Positions 6,344 through 8,042 of a DNA stretch of 8,042 bases are shown piece by piece. A model generated the notes under the pieces. The model saw nothing but the letters and a program-made list of their open reading frames with translations, was not told the origin of the DNA and ran no database searches. The stretch's first letter is position 1, and each line of letters starts with the position of its first letter. Made by a program: the position numbers and the translations under genes. The stretch comes from Actinomycetes bacterium (GTDB taxonomy: Bacteria; Actinomycetota; Actinomycetes; Propionibacteriales; Propionibacteriaceae), in NCBI GenBank assembly GCA_023387135.1, contig JAEWIK010000400.1, positions 1 through 8,042 on the forward strand, written 5' to 3'.

Positions 6344-6348
6344 CGCCG
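6329..6348. other. Short GC stem-loop after rlmN, weak terminator candidate at best
   Basis: CGGCGC (6329-6334) pairs with GCGCCG (6343-6348) around an 8-base loop. It lies 8 bases past the rlmN stop, inside the 75-bp gap 6281-6355. There is no run of T after it on the minus strand, so it is not a standard intrinsic terminator. It overlaps the outer arm of the candidate operator. The rest of the gap is taken up by the tetR promoter. Confidence 0.25.
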
Positions 6349-6355
6349 GGCCGGT

Positions 6356-7567
6356 TCAGGCCTTGTCGAGGGCCGCCAACTGCCCGCAGGCACCGTCGAT
6401 CTCACGGCCACGGGTGTCACGGACGGTCACCTGCACTCCCCTGGCTTCGAGCCGGCGGACGAACTCCGCCTCGTCGGCGCGGCGGGACGCCGTCCACTTC
6501 GAGCCCGGGGTCGGGTTGAGCGGGATCAGGTTGACGTGCACCCAGCCGAAGCCGTCGCGGCGCAGCACGTCCGCCAACGCGTCGGCGCGCCACGCCTGGT
6601 CGTTCACGTCGCGGATGAGGGCGTACTCGATCGACACCCTCCTGCCCGTGGCGGCGAAGTAGCCGTGCGCGGCGTCCACCACCTCGTCGACCTTCCAGCG
6701 GGTGTTGATCGGGCACAGCTCGTCGCGCAACTCGTCGTCCGGGGCGTGCAGGCTGACCGCCAGGGTCACCGGCAGCCCTTCGGTGGCGAGCTGGTTGATG
6801 CGTGGCACGAGCCCCACGGTGGAGAGCGTCACGCCGCGCGCCGAGATCCCCAGGCCGTCGGGCCCGGGAGCTGTGATGGCGCGGATCGCTGCGAGCACTG
6901 CCTTGTAGTTCGCCATGGGTTCGCCCATGCCCATGAACACGATGTTGTTGACCCTGCCGGGGCCGCCCGGCACCTCCCCGTCCCGCAGCCTGCGAGCGGC
7001 GTCCAGCACCTGCAACAGGATCTCCGCCGTCGACAGGTTGCGCTGCAGGCCGCCCTGGCCGGTCGCGCAGAACGGGCAGGCCATGCCGCAGCCGGCCTGC
7101 GACGAGATGCAGACGGTGGCCCGCTCGCGTCCGCGACCCGAAGCGCGCAGCCCCGGCACCCCGTACCGCATGAGCACCGACTCGACGAGCGAGCCGTCGA
7201 ACAGGCGCCACAGCGTCTTGACCGTCGTGCCCGCGTCGGCCCGCTGGTCGCGGACGCGCGTCAGCAGGGCCGGGACCGCCGCCGCCGCGAGCTTCTCCCG
7301 GTCCCCCAGCGAGATGTCTGTCCACTCGGACGGCTCGGTGCTCAGGTGGTCGAACAGGTGGCGATCGAGTTGCGCGCGACGGAACCGCGGCATGCCGAGT
7401 TCGGCCACCAGGCCGTCCCTGTCCTGCGGCTCGAGGTCGATCCAGTGCCGCGGCGGCTTGCCGGGGCGCGGCGCCGCCATGACGAGCGGGACTGTGCGTC
7501 CGGCCTCGGCGTGGGCGAGGAGGTCGGCGTACTCCGACTCCTCCTTGGGGGTGAGTCCTTCTGTCAC
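6356..7567 (-). CDS. rlmN: Dual-specificity 23S rRNA A2503 / tRNA A37 C2-methyltransferase
   Basis: RlmN is a radical-SAM enzyme that methylates C2 of adenine 2503 in 23S rRNA and, in several bacteria, of adenine 37 in some tRNAs, supporting translational fidelity. The 403-residue product has the CxxxCxxC cluster motif at C160, C164 and C167 ([12 protein letters not shown]), the upstream conserved Cys153 in CISSQAGC, the SAM-binding GMGEP at 213-217, [10 protein letters not shown] (272-281), and the methyl-carrying Cys394 in GACGQL, the equivalent of E. coli Cys355. All catalytic residues are present. Its GTG start overlaps the cdsA stop (GTGA, 7564-7567), indicating coupling. Residues 1-29 are a charged extension before the family's usual [10 protein letters not shown] (33-42); an internal ATG at 7480 is an alternative start, but the extension has normal coding-type third-position GC. 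No sign of a Cfr-like resistance enzyme: neighbourhood and length fit housekeeping RlmN. Confidence 0.96.
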   Translation of the reverse strand: MTEGLTPKEESEYADLLAHAEAGRTVPLVMAAPRPGKPPRHWIDLEPQDRDGLVAELGMPRFRRAQLDRHLFDHLSTEPSEWTDISLGDREKLAAAAVPALLTRVRDQRADAGTTVKTLWRLFDGSLVESVLMRYGVPGLRASGRGRERATVCISSQAGCGMACPFCATGQGGLQRNLSTAEILLQVLDAARRLRDGEVPGGPGRVNNIVFMGMGEPMANYKAVLAAIRAITAPGPDGLGISARGVTLSTVGLVPRINQLATEGLPVTLAVSLHAPDDELRDELCPINTRWKVDEVVDAAHGYFAATGRRVSIEYALIRDVNDQAWRADALADVLRRDGFGWVHVNLIPLNPTPGSKWTASRRADEAEFVRRLEARGVQVTVRDTRGREIDGACGQLAALDKA

Positions 7568-8042
7568 GCGATTCCCAGCAGTGTGTAGGCCAACCAGGCC
7601 GCCGGGAAGGCGACGAGGATGGAGTCGAGCCTGTCCATGACACCGCCGTGCCCTGGCAGGAACGACGACATGTCCTTGATCCCCACATCGCGCTTGATGA
7701 GGGATTCGATGAGGTCACCGGCGGTGCCGAAGACGACCGCCACCAGCGCGAGCACGAGGCCGAGCCACCACGGCTGGTCGAGGATCACGATCACGGCGAT
7801 GATGCCGACCGCGACCGAGAGCACGACGGACCCCGCCATGCCCTCCCACGTCTTCTTCGGGCTGATGTTGGGCGCCATCGGGTGCCTGCCGAGCGTCGCG
7901 CCGACCGCATAGCCGCCGGTGTCGCTGCCCACCACGCAGAGCGCGAACGCGACGACCTTCCAGGCGCCGTTGGGCATCGCGAGGATGAGGCCGATGAAGG
8001 ACGCCAGCAGCGGGATGTAGCTGATGGTGAACAGGCTGGCGG
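7564..8042 (-). CDS. cdsA: Phosphatidate cytidylyltransferase (CDP-diacylglycerol synthase), C-terminal part
   Basis: CdsA makes CDP-diacylglycerol from phosphatidate and CTP in the membrane, the precursor of phosphatidylglycerol, cardiolipin and phosphatidylinositol. The last 158 codons are present; the gene continues beyond the right edge, and the frame is open to 8042, past an internal ATG at 7977 that is not the real start. Counted from the edge, SDTGGY (39-44) and SPKKTWEG (60-67) precede the family signature S-x-x-K-R-x4-K-D-x5-PGHGG-x2-DR (113-137), complete here with the metal-binding Asp and Lys/Arg residues. Hydrophobic helices lie at about 2-21, 27-38, 69-87, 91-105 and 140-157. 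The TGA overlaps the GTG of rlmN. The cdsA-rlmN pair is standard in actinobacteria, usually after frr, which would be expected just outside the window. Confidence 0.96.
   Translation of the reverse strand, partial: ASLFTISYIPLLASFIGLILAMPNGAWKVVAFALCVVGSDTGGYAVGATLGRHPMAPNISPKKTWEGMAGSVVLSVAVGIIAVIVILDQPWWLGLVLALVAVVFGTAGDLIESLIKRDVGIKDMSSFLPGHGGVMDRLDSILVAFPAAWLAYTLLGIA

Noticed and set aside
6356..7567. Possible Cfr-type antibiotic-resistance methyltransferase next to an efflux operon
   Set aside because: The cdsA overlap, the length and the RlmN-like sequence blocks fit the housekeeping enzyme, and nothing specific to Cfr is seen.
7978..8042. Calling cdsA from the internal ATG at 7977
   Set aside because: The frame stays open and hydrophobic up to the window edge, and CdsA proteins are much longer, so the gene is partial, not a short protein.
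1..8042. CRISPR arrays, tRNA or rRNA genes, insertion sequences, prophage or toxin-antitoxin genes
   Set aside because: No regularly spaced repeats, no cloverleaf-like sequence and no transposase or integrase motif were found on reading both strands; nearly all bases are accounted for by nine genes.

Overview
The window is very GC-rich, gene-dense chromosomal DNA, almost certainly from an actinobacterium. The evidence is the GC-saturated third codon positions, frequent GTG starts, TANNNT-type -10 boxes placed just upstream of start codons, and the conserved neighbourhood of cdsA, rlmN, dxr and a site-2 protease (Rip1/RseP) gene. A propionibacterium-like genus is a plausible guess, but nothing here proves it. 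I see no tRNA, rRNA, CRISPR array, insertion sequence or phage gene.

Layout from right to left, since most genes read on the minus strand. (1) 8042-6356: the 3' part of cdsA (CDP-diacylglycerol synthase, cut by the window edge) overlapping rlmN (23S rRNA/tRNA m2A methyltransferase) by 4 nt. (2) 6355-6281: a 75-bp gap holding a well-formed promoter and repeated GTAC-centred motifs. (3) 6280-3196: a three-gene operon of a TetR-type regulator, an ABC ATPase and a 12-helix ABC permease of the polyketide-antibiotic-exporter type, each overlapping the next by an ATGA. (4) 1739-3195 on the plus strand: a DUF1801 protein overlapping a long LOG-type Rossmann protein by GTGA. The LOG-type gene ends exactly where the converging permease gene ends, with no base between them. 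(5) 1738-1684: a short divergent promoter region. (6) 1683-1: dxr (second step of the MEP isoprenoid pathway), then the start of the M50 membrane protease gene.

Functionally, the two flanks are housekeeping genes for phospholipid precursors, ribosome modification, isoprenoid precursors and regulated intramembrane proteolysis. The middle 4.6 kb looks like accessory cargo set between rlmN and dxr. It consists of a self-regulated drug-efflux operon and a two-gene unit probably linked to nucleotide metabolism. Every co-directional junction is tight (4-nt overlap or 1-nt gap) except rlmN/tetR, where a new promoter sits, so the cargo has a clear seam.

I did not find a clearly new biological system. 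The most interesting signals are three start codons that look leaderless, the repeated CTGTAC/GTACAG elements around the tetR promoter, the zero-gap convergent junction, the uncharacterised N-terminal half of the LOG-type protein, and the visible internal duplication of the permease.
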